Made by a program: the position numbers and the translations under genes
Shown: piece after piece, positions 45,110-57,606 of the stretch
Layout: every line of letters begins with the position of its first letter
Position numbering within the stretch: the stretch's first letter is position 1
NCBI GenBank assembly: GCA_028023455.1
Contig: JAQFVV010000253.1
Span: 1,248,469-1,312,468 of the forward strand
Direction: 5' to 3'
DNA: 64,000 nucleotides
Source: Epiperipatus broadwayi
Lineage: Eukaryota; Onychophora; Udeonychophora; Euonychophora; Peripatidae
The notes under the pieces: model-generated
Told to the model about the DNA's origin: nothing
The model's database searches: none
The model's input: only the letters and a program-made list of their open reading frames with translations

Positions 45110-45585
45110 CAGGTGTGGGCAAATAGTGGCCCGAGGGCCACATGCGGCCTGCTAAGAGTTTTTATGTGGCCCACCAAGACAATCAGAAAAATCTGCCTTG
45201 AACTGAGATTTCCTTTCTTTTCGCATCACAAGATTCATCTCATATTTTCCACTAGAATGGCCACATCAATACACATGTGCAGTGTTTCTCCAGTTGATCT
45301 GGTCAATTTCAATTTTGTCTTTGCATTAGCAAATATATACATTTGCAACTTTAGTGAAACCATGAACCCTCCGAAAAAATATAAAATCGGTGATGAATGT
45401 CACATGTTTAATGAAGAATGGACAAACAAATATTTCTTTGGTAATACAGGGAATAAAGCAGTGGGTTTATTGTGTCATGAAAAAAAGTGTGGCCCTCCGC
45501 TACCCTTCACTTTCACAAAGTGGCCCCTGATGTGGCCCTCCACTAACCTCTGTGGTCCCCAAGCCAAAACAATTGCCCACCCCTG
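45110..45585 (+). mobile_element. deleted hAT element, 476 bp
   Basis: The TIRs are CAGGTGTGGGCAAATAGTGG and, inverted, CAGGGGTGGGCAATTGTTTT, the classic end of hAT-Charlie-type elements. They are flanked by TTATAGGT (45102-45109) and GTATAGGT (45586-45593), an 8-bp duplication with one change. GC-richer than its flanks, with GTGGCCC phrases near both ends. Almost all of the transposase is deleted. Confidence 0.92.
45361..45483 (+). pseudogene. N-terminal transposase fragment, GTF2IRD2-like
   Basis: MNPPKKYKIGDECHMFNEEW is followed by TNKYFF and VGLLCHEKK. This resembles the start of hAT proteins annotated as GTF2IRD2-like or SCAND3/ZBED-like, where a BED-like zinc finger follows. The frame is cut after CHEKK by the internal deletion that joins it to the right TIR. 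About 40 residues of an expected 500-600 remain. Confidence 0.75.
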
Positions 45586-45593
45586 GTATAGGT

Positions 45594-46320
45594 GATAGCA
45601 GATCCAAGAAAAATAATGAGGTTTGATTTTTTTATGTTATCATAAAAATGCTATAGTATTTATTATGGCTGGCATTCAATAATATATAAATCTTCATCAT
45701 ATGACCTATCAATCACAAGTATATATTATAACGGAAATGGTTATTCATACGGTTGATTTATTTATTTGTGTATTCAATTATATTTATTTCGATTATTTTA
45801 TTTTGTATTATATTTATTTATTATACTTTAATTCTTTTTCCGACTTTGATTCTTTATTATCTTATTTATTTACTATCAGTTTTGCTAACTGAAATATCCC
45901 GGCTTAGCCTCCAACTGTAATGGATTGTTTATTTGTTTAACCACCGCCATTACAATACAAGCAGAGAGCTAATACAGATACAAATTTAACTTCATATCTA
46001 TACCCTTGACTGAACCCCAAGGCAATATGTACATATTATCTTGGCATTATTTTTCCCGGCCAAGAACTCTCGGCTGCTGAACAGAGCAAACTATTTCAAA
46101 GAAATTTAACGAATGTCCAGCGCCTGCTATTTATTTTTTAGAATTGGGAATTCGCACGAACAAGCAGCACATGAATACCTTAAACAAATCAGCATGACCC
46201 TTTAATCACTAATTACAGTTTCCCCCCTGTCGTAGCTTGGTGATAGGAGAATAAAGCAAGGATACAAAATTTAATGATAAATATGTTTAATAATAATACT
46301 CACACTTTATATAAAATATA
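45594..46320. other. unassigned sequence
   Basis: No gene recognised. A CCCCCCTG tract at about 46224 resembles a minus-strand polypurine tract next to an LTR start but has no supporting partner. Confidence 0.3.
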
Positions 46321-46322
46321 CA

Positions 46323-46425
<103 letters not shown>

Positions 46426-46738
46426 CACACACTTATAAATACATGGCTATAATAAAACATATGAAAACGGATCAAATATTAAAGTTCTTAAAGTCCTGTT
46501 GATAGAGTTCTATTTTATCAAATTATTAATTGTGTATTTAGTTATGAGTAGTAAACAGATTAAAATGCATGCATGCTTTTACCTAGGCTTTGTTGTAATT
46601 GTCCCATGGGTATTTCTTCTGAGCACTCTTGATTAACTTCCTCAGTTTGTGGAGTTATTTCTCGTTCCAGTTTTGCTTGTTCATTCTTTAGGTTGAGTTT
46701 CAGTTGACAGCTACAGAAGCGGCGGTTCCTCTAGCAGG

Positions 46739-47045
46739 TCAGGCAAAGATCTTACATTGTGAGTCAGTGATGAGATGGTTTGAATCCGAACCCATGTCCC
46801 TTTAACGCCACTAGCCACGCACTTCTTTCATTTTCTTTGAGCTGTTACTTCTTCAAAGTCTCTACTAGCAATGCCAGATAAAAATTGTAATTTTCTTAAT
46901 CTCTTTCTTTTGTTCATTGTTTTTAAAATTTTTAATTAAGACTTAGATTTCCAACCAATTCTTATCATTATATTTCTTTATTTAATTAGTGGCTGGAATG
47001 TAAGCCCCAATTAATTTAACAAATCAGGCAAAGATCTTCCATTGT
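46739..47045 (-). repeat. candidate retroposon between 22-bp direct repeats
   Basis: TCAGGCAAAGATCTTACATT(GT) at 46739-46760 recurs with one change at 47024-47045. Between them are 263 bp whose left part, on the minus strand, has a Pol III-like GTGGCTAGTGGC followed by GGGTTCGGATTC. This fits a SINE with a long target duplication, though the A-to-B box distance is short and no clear A-tail is seen. Confidence 0.5.
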
Positions 47046-47074
47046 TAACATTTTCTTTGTCCGTGGAATTTAAT

Positions 47075-48682
47075 CATATATAATTTTTTTCGATATCATA
47101 CACAATATATTTATGGACGTCTAACTAAAGACTTCAAGTGCCAATCTCACCCGTAGGTAAGAATTATATTGGACAATATGGAAGTATGTAATAGGATGAT
47201 AAAATGACCTGGCCTGCAGCTAGATTTTCTCAGGGCAGGTGGTAAAATTACCGGCAGTAGATCTAACTCTCTCTCTTTTTCTTTTTTTAAAAAAAACTCA
47301 TAACACAAAAAAAAAACATTGTCATTTTATACATATTTATTAGTAATAATATTTACGCATCTATCAAAAAGAAAAAAATATATTATTTATGTAAGTTTAA
47401 TCAATGTTGTTGTTTTTTTATTAATCAAAGATTCCTATCAGTTTCCCTTTTGTTGGTTTGCTCTTTTCTTTCTTTGCCAAAACCCACACACACACAAATA
47501 TGTCATAATAGGTATGTTGCAATGAAGATTTAATTATGGACGAATGAATACGCTAATAAAGACAGTAGGAAAATAATTTGAACTCTCCATGCAAAAGAAA
47601 AGAAATTTTAAGTTCACAATTATGTCAAATAACAGTTTTCTGAAATACATGGAGTAAGCTTACTTAGAGTTACATATATATGCAAATAGAGAAAAAAATA
47701 CCTGCATTTCCCCGGAGAATTGATCGAATTCACCTGGTGAAAAAGAAATCTCCAGTCCTTTGTCAGTGAACGGACTTTTTTTTGAAGTTCGGATTCCATG
47801 GCTGAATTCTATTTATTTATTCATTTTTTTTACATCTTATGACGATCCAACATTGTTACTTATTGAGGCAATTTTCCAGGCTTGATGTCCCTTCTCCGAT
47901 ATTGGCAGCTGCTATACATTCAGGGGAAGGATTCAAACATCTCGCACATTGAAGCTTCTATCTCAGCCTGGCCATATTTTATCAATATATAACGTTGATT
48001 TCTGCATTCTTGTTTCCATATATAAGTCTAAAATCTGCTTTCTTCCACTCCCAAACTTATACTAATTAATTCCTTTTTTTTTTTAATTATAAAATTTATC
48101 TTTCTTTTCATTCATTTTCAATTAACATTCATTGTGCCTTCATTTGAATGCACCATAAAAGCTTTTTACACCTTTTTTTTTTCTAATTAGCATTTAATTA
48201 GAACTAGACATTCCAAGGCATTTATAAGTCACTTTTATTGTGCTGCAAATCACTGTCTTCCATCTTGAAAAACTCTTTTTTTTGACTTAATATGTATATA
48301 TTTAAAAAGTTTATCAAACAAAAATGTTTTTATTTTTATTTTGTGAATTTTCATGTTTAACGATTCAAAAAAACACACTCATACACATACATAGCAATGT
48401 GTATAGATGGTTTTGGCAACAGAGAAAAAATCAGAGCATGTGCACTCCCCATATCTCTTTTATGAGCTTTTTCATTGAAATAATTAAACCAATTCAATAC
48501 GACCAAGCAAATGACTGTTGATTATACATTAACTTGAAAATTTTAGTTTTGTTAGCAAAGTAATATATATATATTTTATAATACGTTAGTAATAATATAT
48601 ATTTTTTTATAATATGTTAAGTATACGAATACGTATTTGTCTAATTATCGCAACAGGGTTTGATTATACCTGCCCTGTTGCA
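47075..48682 (-). repeat. second Gypsy element, 3' LTR, end missing
   Basis: Collinear with 53550-55153. The U3 end, on the minus strand from 48682, is TGCAACAGGGCAGG and lies inside a perfect 12-bp palindrome arm GCAACAGGG..CCCTGTTGC. The opposite end stops at CATATATAAT (47075), so the last ~106 bp of the LTR present at 53444-53549 are missing. The two LTRs differ by scattered substitutions and small indels, so insertion was not recent. Small frames inside (47319, 53714) occur in both LTRs but are not genes. Confidence 0.88.
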
Positions 48683-48696
48683 ATACCCCCTTCCTG
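48683..48696 (-). promoter_or_regulatory. polypurine tract
   Basis: The minus strand reads AGGAAGGGGGTAT directly before the TG of the 3' LTR. Confidence 0.75.
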
Positions 48697-48751
48697 GAAG
48701 CCTTTAAATAGGGTCTATGTATTTGTATGGGTCCTAAAAATCATGAACCGT

Positions 48752-49255
48752 TCATAATGGCATGGGCTTGAGGGAACGAACATTGTATGATCCCTTTACC
48801 TCCTGCCCAGTATTCACCCAGAATGCATTATCCCCCTGACACTTGACAATAGGGAAAGGTCCCTCATTTAAACTGCAATATTTCTTACAGATAAATTTCC
48901 CCAATTCGCTCACATGTGGGGTTTTCACCATGACTATATTGCTAACTTTAAACCGATGAGGCTTCTCCAGTGTATGTTTGTTTCTTTCCTGACTCCTTTT
49001 CACAAGTGTATGATATGCCTGCTCTTGGTCCTCCACATTTATTGGCATTTCCTTTGGTCCTGGTATTTTGGCCTTGATTAATTTAGGGGTGTGTTTTCCA
49101 AACTGGTGCAGCACAGGAGAGAACTCTCTGGACTCATTAACTGCCCAATTTATGTGGTTCAGTATTTCTGGAATTTTTTAACCCATCCTCAGTGATTAGT
49201 TGGGATGTACATCCTAAACAACCTACCCAACTCATGCATCAAGCCCACATGGGTT
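48752..49255 (-). pseudogene. second Gypsy integrase, C-terminal domain
   Basis: YHTLVKRSQERNKHTLEKPH, then VMVKTPHV, FICKKYCSLNEGPFPIV and NVRSLKPM: the GPF/SH3-like C-terminal domain of Gypsy integrase (the GPFPIV..F.V motif). Sequence between 49115 and 49255 reads on as integrase with stops. Confidence 0.8.
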
Positions 49256-49660
49256 CTATTGCAGATTCCTAATTGATGTTAGTATGTGTTGGATCCCTGA
49301 CTTCTGAACCCATGCTTTCCATTTTTCAGAGATAAATGGTGTGCCATGATCCGAGAGGATGCTTTGAGGTTTTCCCATTACCATAAAATATTCCTTTTCA
49401 AGAAGACGTATGGTGTTGCAGGTATTTGCTTGAGTCATGGGATATGCAGCCACAAATTTACTGAATAGATCATACACCACCAAATATTTTTTCTATTAAA
49501 GGCCGGCAATGGTCCATAATCTATCGCAATCATCTCATGTGGTTTCTTTGGGATTATGGAGCTCATTGGGCCTGCATAATTCCTATTAGCAGGCTTAGTT
49601 TTCTGGCAAAGTTCACATTGGCTGATCATCCCCACGACAGTCCTATGGATGCCTGGCCAA
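49256..49660 (-). pseudogene. second Gypsy integrase, zinc and core region
   Basis: CELCQKTKPANRN is the second half of the HHCC zinc motif. PHEMIAIDYGPLP carries the first catalytic Asp (one base lost after it), then DLFSKFVAAYP, and SDHGTPFIS the second Asp. A frameshift lies at about 49480 and a break after SGIQH at about 49270. Confidence 0.85.
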
Positions 49661-50520
49661 TAAAACCACTGTCTAAGTCACTTTTCAGTTTTCCGCACCC
49701 CATAGTGTCTATATATTTGGTGGACATGAGTCACCACTGTGTTCCACATTTTCTGGGGTATTACAGGTCTCCAACTTTCCGGTCCCTGTTTTGTTCTGCA
49801 TTGAAGAACAGCTTGGTCAAGTTTGTATTGGTTGATACAACCTCTGGACTCATCATCATTTTTTCTTGTATTCCCTTCCAGTTGTGCAATTATTTGACTT
49901 AACTGGGCATCCTCCCTCTGATGCTGGGCCAATCTCTTAAGATCATTCTCAACTCCTTCATTAACCCTTAAGTTTATTCCTGCCACATATAAATTTTCAG
50001 CTTTAAGATGACTTGATGGCAAATGCACTGGATTACGGCTAAGAGCATCAGCTACAATGTTATCTGACCCCTTACAATGCTTTACCACATAATTATACTC
50101 TTGGAGGTATAGGCTCCACCGCACCAACTGACTATTTGTCAGATAATTGTGGTTAATAAATTCTAAACTCTTATGATCCATAACCACAATTATTATTGAT
50201 CCCAACAACAATATGTGGAGTTTATGGAATGACCAAATGAGGGCTAAAGTTTCCTTTTCTGTGGCAGTATAATGACACTCTGGGCCCTTGAACATCCTAC
50301 TTAAGAAATACAGCACTTTCACCTGACCATCCTCTTGAGTCTGTGATACTGTTTCTCCCAGCCCATACCCACTGCTGTCAGTCTGCACCACACAGGGTTT
50401 CTCAAAATCAGGAAAAGCCAGCATTACATGTTTCATGAACCCTTGCTTCACCCTCTCAAATGCCTGGCTTTGATTTTGCCCCACTTCCACACTACATCTT
50501 TTCTCAGTAATCTAACTAGT
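49661..50520 (-). pseudogene. second Gypsy RNase H and integrase start
   Basis: A 270-residue frame. VVQTDSSGYGLGETVSQ is the RNase H start, EKETLALIWSFHKLHILLLG and VMDHKSLEF its middle, and ADALSRNP its end. The stretch to residue 270 (THVHQIYRHYGVRKTEK) enters the integrase zinc domain. RNase H removes the RNA template during cDNA synthesis. Sequence and domain order are clear. Confidence 0.88.
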
Positions 50521-50585
50521 GGTTCCATATGTTGAGCAAACTGCTCCTGAAAATGGTTGTAGAAGTTACACATACCCAAAAAGGA

Positions 50586-51211
50586 TCATATCTGTTTTTT
50601 GTACCTAGGTACTGGGAAACCTTCAATGGCTGAGATTTTATCTGGGAGTGGCTGGACACCCTGTGATCTTATAAAGTGGCCCAAAATTGTAACTTCCTCT
50701 TGAAATAGCACACTTTTCTTCAGGTTTATCTTGATCCCTTTATTCCAACATACCCTTAAAAACATTTCCACATCTTTGGCATGTTTTTCCACACTAGCTG
50801 ATGCCACCAATACATCATCCACATACCTTGTAACTATTTTTTCACTTTGGCAGATAATACCTGATCTAAACATTGCAGTAAACCAGCCCCACTGTTAATC
50901 AGGCCGAATGGCATACAGTTAAACTGATATGAGCAGCTGTCATACCTAAAGGCAGTATACTTACGATCTTCCGGGTGCAGCCTTATCTGCCAATAGCTTG
51001 CTGTCAGATCAAATGTTGAAAAAAAATTTTTTCCTTTAAATCTCCCAAGTAATTCTTGCATGGGTGGTGGTATGTTACAATCTGGGACCATGACTTTATT
51101 CAATTGCCTCGCATCGAGACATAACTGTACAGAATTATCCTTTTTCTTGATGATGACTATCGGGTTACAATAAGCCGAGAAGCTTTTTGATATAATACCC
51201 CATTCCAACAA
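50586..51211 (-). pseudogene. second Gypsy reverse transcriptase
   Basis: Two overlapping frames. The 50834-51211 frame has NPIVIIKKKDNSVQLCLDAR, FFSTFDLTASYWQIRLH and MPFGLINSGAG. The 50586-50873 frame has VTRYVDDVLVASAS (catalytic YVDD), INLKKSVLFQEEVTILGH and the thumb. A frameshift near 50850 separates them. The LNKVMVPDCNIPPPMQELL segment is typical of Gypsy RTs. Confidence 0.9.
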
Positions 51212-51585
51212 TGGATCTATCTTGCTCCTTCACCTGCTCCCTATATTGATGAGGAATTGAGATTTTGCCTTAAATGGTTGTGTTTCATTTATCTGAATTC
51301 TTTGTTCGAATCCTGGGATCACACCTGGCCTGTCTGAAATACCTGATTGTATTCCTTCAGTATCTTTCTTAGTATTTCCTTCCTTCTCCCCAAGACATCT
51401 TCACCTGGTCTATTTTTTCCATTATCAAGTCATCATTGTGTTTATTGGCAACTTGCCCAGCCCCTATTGAACTATCCATGCTATCCATTATAAATCCAAC
51501 CACCTCCCCATTACACGTGGCTTGTCTACTTTCATAGTTCATAGTTCAACTAGCATTTATATTTGTATAAAAAGTCAGCTCCCAG

Positions 51586-51918
51586 TTAGACATCACAAAT
51601 CAAATTTTTCATGATTAGGAATACCTGGGGGCAACTTACTCCATGGATTTTGACATCCAGCCATATTTGTTTGGGTTCAACCTTGGTCTTTCTGTTGTTA
51701 GCCATCACCACTTGTACAGCTTTCAATGGTAGAACAGGTATATTTGTTTGTTCTCTGGTGAGTTTATAATACAATCTTTCTGTTATTACAGAGACCTGAT
51801 TCCCTGAATCAATAAGTGCTTCTACTTTGGTCTGTCCTGCTGCTATCTGTATTTTCAGATGTGTTTGGCATGCATAACTTGGTATGCAGTCTTCCCATGA
51901 ACAAATTAGGTTCCCCAT
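51586..51918 (-). pseudogene. second Gypsy protease
   Basis: ALIDSGNQVSVI near residue 34 is the aspartic protease active site; KAVQVVMANN and PQVFLIMKNL fit the flap and the hydrophobic end strand. Upstream SYACQTHLKIQI is the usual start. Between this and RT (51212-51585) the frame is broken. Confidence 0.82.
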
Positions 51919-52420
51919 GTGTTTTGATTTTGGTTACTGTCTCAATATTGTCTCTTCCTTGGTCTACTTCCATTTTCTCTTGAATCCGTCTCATTTCTGC
52001 ACTTATTTCCATTTGATTCAATATCTTGTCTATTTCTTTAGACGGATTGTCTCCTCCTTCCTCTAGCATCAATCTTATTCTTATTGGCAGGTTCCAGCAG
52101 ACTATCTTCACAATCTGTTTCTCTGACAAATTACATGTGTCTAATGACTACTTGACACCTAAAAAAATTGCGCATATTTTTCTGGTCCATCCTCTTGAAA
52201 CCTCTCTTATCAATTGGGATCTAATGTTGTCCTGCCTTTCTTCACCCTAGAAAGCTCTCTCCAGGGCTGTCTTGTAATCTAAAAATGTCTGCAGTTGTTG
52301 TAGCAATGAGTTCCACCAATCCATGGCCTGCCCTTCTAGGTTGTAAGATGCTATTACCATTCTCATTTGTCTGGTGTTCCATAACACACAAAGTATCTTT
52401 GCAAACTTCTAAGGTGATCT
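51870..52420 (-). pseudogene. second Gypsy gag remnant
   Basis: At about 52255-52375 one frame reads RMVIASYNLEGQAMDWWNSL, the LEG.A..WW signature of Gypsy capsid proteins. The 51809-52129 frame (SEKQIVKIVCWNLP, EIDKILNQMEI) continues the C-terminal part of gag. Frameshifts separate the pieces. Confidence 0.75.
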
Positions 52421-53431
52421 ACTGGCATCTCTTCTTTCTTCCCCCCGAATAGTTTTATTCTTATCAACTCCATCCTCTTTATGTGATGTATATATATATT
52501 TTTTTCTACGTGCTAGGTTCCGAACCCCCTAACCCCCAAAGCACAGTGCTGCTCCCTTCCCGGCCTTCCTTATGCCTTCAATATTTCTTAAGTATATATA
52601 TTTATAATTTTACTGTGGACCGATTGATATTTCACTATGTTATTTTGACTTACTCTTGTTTTCCACTTTTATAAAACTTCACTTTTAAAACTAGTACAGG
52701 TAGACTATTGTTATTTCAAAACCTTCGTTTCAAAGTTAGTTTCAAATTCAGAAATTGTCAAAATGATTATAAAAGTAAAAAGTGTAAAATATATTAAAAT
52801 TCATAGCTACTGTGTGGGTGTAAATTAAATATAATTCATTACCCAAATTTCTTTTAAAACAACATCAATTTTATATATATATAAAGTAATTTTTATTTAG
52901 TTATGACATCTTATAGTAATAAGTGACAGAAACTCAAATAATTATTTTGTATCTAATTAAAATGGATTAATTATAAAGGTTAACCACTTAAAAACTCATT
53001 TACTTTTTTTTTTTTAAATATCTGTATTACTTTTTTTTTTTTTTAAAAAAAAAAAAATCAATCACGAACAAGAAAAACATTTAAGTTCATTATTTACAAA
53101 AAAAAAATCCATAACAAACTGAAAGTTCTTTAAAACCAGTCTAACCTAAACTGATTACTTTATGAAAATGCCTTTATATTCTGCACTCAGTTGGTATTTT
53201 CATATAGCCTAAAAAATTTTTTTTCTTATAAAACTCAATATTAACTACATCCAACCTTGCCAATATAATATAACTTCCATTTTCCTAATTTTTTCTTTTA
53301 GCTAAAACAATAATGATCTGACAAAACCGATATGTATATATTTATTTATTTTCCCAAAAAAAAAATTCATGCTAATTTTTTTTATATGTTTCTTTCCCTC
53401 AGTGACCTACTTTTCTTCTATGACCTTTTTG

Positions 53432-53442
53432 TTGGGTCACCA
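53432..53442 (-). promoter_or_regulatory. primer-binding site, tRNA-Trp-like
   Basis: The minus strand TGGTGACCCAA starts one base inside the LTR end. TGGTGACCC is the complement expected for the 3' end of tRNA-Trp, although the match weakens after about nine bases. Confidence 0.65.
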
Positions 53443-53443
53443 T

Positions 53444-55153
53444 TGTAACGAGTCCTACCTTTTACCTATGTTTCTGGAGGTACTCGTCTTTACGCGAGTA
53501 TGAACGTGTATATCTATATATGCGTTCGAACAAAAATATAAGTCCTATACATATATAATTTTCTTCGATATCATACACAATATATTTATGGATGTCTAAC
53601 TAAAGACTTCAAGTGCCAATCTCACCCGTAGGTAAGAATTATACTGGGCAATATGGAAGTATGTAATAGGATGATAAAATGACCTGGCCTGCAGCTAGCT
53701 TTTCTCAGGGCGGATGGTAAAATTACCGGCAGTAGATCTAACCTTCTCTCTTTTTCTTTTTTTAAAAAAAACTCATAACACAAACAAAAACCATTCATCA
53801 TTTTATACATATTTATTAGTAATAATATTTACGCATCTATCAAAAAGAAAAAAATATATTATTTCCGTAAGTTTAATCAATGTTGTTGTTTTTTTATTAA
53901 TCAAAGATTCCTATCAGTTTCCCTTTTGTTGGTTTGCTCTTTTCTTTCTTTGCCAAAACCCACACACCCACAAATATGCCATAATATATATGTTGCAATG
54001 AAGATTTAATTATGGATGAATGAATATGCTAATAAAGACAATAGGAAAATAATTTGAACTCTCCGTGCAAAAGAAAAGAAATTTTAAGTTCACAATTGTG
54101 TCAAATAACAGTTTTCTGAATTATGTGGAGTAAGCTTACTAAGAGTTACATATATATGCAAATAGAGAAAAAAATACCTGCGTTTCCCCGGAGAATTGAT
54201 CGAATTCACCTGGTGAAAAAGAAATCTCCAGTCCTTTGTCAGTGAACGGACTTTTTTTTGAAGTTCGGATTCCATGGCTGAATTCTATTTATTTATTCAT
54301 TTTTTTTACATCTTATGACGATCCAACATTGTTACTTATTGAGGCAATTTTCCAGGCTTGATGTCCCTTCTCCGATATTGGCAGCTGCTATACATTCAGG
54401 GGAAGGATTCAAACATCTCGCACATTGAAGCTTCTACCTCAGCCTGGCCATATTTTATCAATATATAACATTGATTTCTGCATTCTTGTTTCCGTATATA
54501 AGTCTAAAATCTGCTTTCTTCCACTCCCAAACTTATACTAATTAATTCCTTCCTTTTTTTTTTTTTAATTATAAAATTTATCTTTCTATTCATTCATTTT
54601 TAATTAACATTCATTGTGCCCTCATTGGAATGCACCATAAAAGCTTTTTACACCTTTTTGTTTTTTCTAATTAGCATTTAATTAGAACTCAACATTCCAA
54701 GACTTTTATAAGTCACTTTTATTGTTCTGCAAATCACTGTCTTCCATCTTGACATTTATAGTTCTTTTTTTTTCACTTAATATGTATATATTTAAAAAGT
54801 TTATCAAACAAAAATGTTTTTATTTTGTAAATTTTCATGTTTAATGATTAAAAAAAAAAAGCACTCATACACATACATAGCAATGTGTATAGATGGGTTT
54901 GGCAAAAGAAAAAAAATCAGAGCATGTGTACCCCCCCCCCCTACCTCTTTTATGAGCTTTTTCATTGAAATAACTAAATCAATTCAATATGATTATACAT
55001 TAACTTGAAAATTTTAGTTTTGTTAGTAAAGTAATATATATATTTTTTTATAATACGATAGTAATAATATATATTTTTTTATATATGTTAAGTATACGAA
55101 TACGTATTTGTCTAATTATCGCAACAGGGTTTGATTATACCTGCCCTGTTGCA
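53444..55153 (-). repeat. second Gypsy element, 5' LTR
   Basis: 1710 bp, from TGCAACAGGG (minus strand at 55153) to GTTACA at 53444. The palindrome at the U3 end is intact. No target duplication can be tested because the partner LTR is truncated. Confidence 0.85.
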
Positions 55154-56389
55154 ATACATATATTACTATCATTAAACATTACTTTTTTCCAGAAGTATAC
55201 ACTCTTATAAAACAAACATAAGTTTATATTGAAATTCAGACATATGTAAATATCTGATATTAATTTTAATATTCTCACAGATAAATTATGAATTCATAGT
55301 ATTATTTCAGGGAGCTTCTGTGTAATAAAAAAATAGTACTTAAATAGCTATATATATATAAAGCAAGTAATATTCTCTTTATATTTAATTTTAGACATAA
55401 AAATTTAGAAAGATGTAAATCCAATCACCATGCAGAAAACAATCATAAAAGTGCGATATTAAAAACTTACAAAGCATTTAACAGCATACATTCATTTTAG
55501 AAAACATCCATCATCACCTATTTGGGGTTAAAGCAAGATTACATGGCACTGTGGTCATTTTATAAACCAGCTTAAACCCTAACTAATGTTTTGCACAGAT
55601 TATTGGAGCATACATTTAATTTTTTACATCTAATTCAAGTTTTATTTATTTATTACATAATTTACTATTAGATTTCTTAAAGTAAATTTATAAAATAAGT
55701 CTCTGACTCTGCTATTCCATTATAGCATATTGGAATAGAATGATTTTCCAAAACAGGTCATGGTATAAAATATTCATGCTTTTATAACAAGTCAATCAAT
55801 AGCATTAAGATAAGATGAGCATTTATTATGCTCATAAGGATGATTGATAATAATCCAAGGTAGGTGAAGTTGGATATTTCCTAAAATGTATATATGCTGA
55901 CTGTAATATAGAACTACAAAGAAATGAATATTTTATCATTATGATTGTGTTTGACACTACTTCAGAAGTTTTTACACTTAATCCAAAATCCATTGATCTG
56001 TTTACTATATATTGTAATGCTGAAAATTGTCTTAAAAGTGTCCAATTAATAGCATATTGATGAAGCAATAAGCTTTAGTGAGTTATTGAAAATTGTTATA
56101 AAAAAATAATTAAACAAAGAAATGAATGGCTGATTCATAGTATTTGCATAAAATGTGCATGTATGTATGTGCATATGTGATAGTTATATAAGAATGTATG
56201 AAGTATATAAGAGTGCATTAAATAATGCATGCATAATAGATATATATGAGTGCATTATTTGGATTAAATAAATAAAGACATAAATAAAACTTATCAAAAT
56301 AAATGTTAATAAAGAAATGTAGTACATGTAATGGTGTCTTTTATTAAAAAAAAATAACAATATAGCTTAAAATTAATTTAAGTTGTTAC
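55154..56389. other. unassigned AT-rich sequence
   Basis: Nothing recognised; chance frames only. Confidence 0.35.
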
Positions 56390-56394
56390 ATTTT

Positions 56395-56755
56395 TATTTA
56401 CAACTGTCAAACTCACTCCACTCACAACTTTGACACCATCTTCCTCAGATAAATACAATAATGATTATTACTAATCATTTACTAAACTAGAGATTATCTC
56501 TGGCACAGATATAAACTTTAAACCTCAGTTAAAGATTAATATATCTGATTTTTTTTAAAAAAAACATACAGACACATGGAGTTATTCACCTTTCTCTTTC
56601 CTATGTGTAATATCTTAATAGATATAACTTAATATATATATTAAACAAACTCCATACTTCCCCATTCTTTCTAAATTCATATAAATAAAGATGCAATAAA
56701 AGACAAATGACTCCCAAGATGCATTTCACGCTGAATCAACACTTAAGCTATATAT
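56395..56755 (+). repeat. dispersed repeat D, copy 2
   Basis: Collinear with 18945-19300: AAACTCACTCCACTCACAAC, AACTAGAGATTATCTCTGGC, ACACATGGAGTTATTCACC and AGACAAATGACTCCCAAGATG. On its minus strand at 56712-56750 GAAATGCATCTTGGGAG is the right half of a hammerhead whose CTGATGA half is gone. Confidence 0.75.
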
Positions 56756-57559
56756 CTTTTTTTTTTTTTTTTTCAAAAAACAAATTTGATTAGGTTGTAG
56801 ATAATAATAACGGAATCTATACAATCTGCTTTGTAATGATAATAAAATTTTAAATATTTTAAAAAACAATAATAATCTATTATGTATTTTTAATTAAAAG
56901 TAAAAACGTTAAAAAGAAAAATGTAAAAGAATTCTTAAAAAGATTAAATTTGGTTGAGAACATCTTCAGCCATGTGGAATTCTGTAGAAAAATTTTAAAT
57001 TAAATCAATTTTTTTGACATGTTCTAATGTCATTTTAGCACAGTTTGATTATCTTCAGTTTTCTAGATATGATGATATTTCTTGTCAAGAAACAAATTCA
57101 AGTAGATTATTGGCATTTTTCCATATGTTTAGATTAATACTCTGATTTACTGATTTTGATAAATAGTATTGTCTTTTATTCATTATAAAATCTTAATGAT
57201 TTCAGAAATATAAATAAATTAAGATGAAGTTTATCAAGAAAGAAAAACTTTAACTTAAAACTATTATATTACACAATAATTGGAAATTATTTCAATTTTT
57301 TATATTTCAAGAATTTGTTGATTTGCAATGTAATTTTAAAAATAAGAGATGTATTAATAACCTAAGGACTTTGCCAAAAAAAATTAACCCAAATACTCAA
57401 ATGGTTATATTGCTTGGGAATTCAAGTACCAGAAATTCCAGAATTGGAATCAATTTCAAGTCCTTTATATCCTAGAGTCTGTCCTATACTATAGCACTAG
57501 TATATTCTTATTTTTCTCCATTTACTTTCTTTGCACTTCTTCATATATTCATATATAGA
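56756..57559. other. unassigned AT-rich sequence
   Basis: A T-run at about 56758-56774 and no recognisable feature otherwise. Confidence 0.35.
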
Positions 57560-57606
57560 TCACTCTGATAAAGACTGCAGGACAGTTGAAACTGTCAGGA
57601 ATATGA
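57560..57606 (+). ncRNA. hammerhead-like motif with G8 to A change
   Basis: CTGATAA at 57565-57571 (invariant G8 is A), stem II ACTG..CAGT, GAA at 57588-57590, ACTGT as minimal stem III and C17 at 57596. Stem I is weak (two pairs). Likely inactive. Confidence 0.6.

Larger units (their letters stand above)
48683..53443 (-). mobile_element. second Gypsy element, internal region
   Basis: Order on the minus strand: primer site, gag remnant, protease, RT, RNase H, integrase, polypurine tract, which is Gypsy/Metaviridae order. The TGGTGACCC primer site fits tRNA-Trp, used by CsRn1/Kabuki-type Gypsy elements; this placement is inference. Frames are broken at many points. Roughly 1 kb next to the primer site (52480-53430) is A/T-rich and has no readable gag. 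Confidence 0.85.

Noticed and set aside
47319-47525. Conserved small protein also found at 53714-54001
   Set aside because: Both lie at the same place in the two LTRs of one element; the likeness is LTR identity, not protein conservation.
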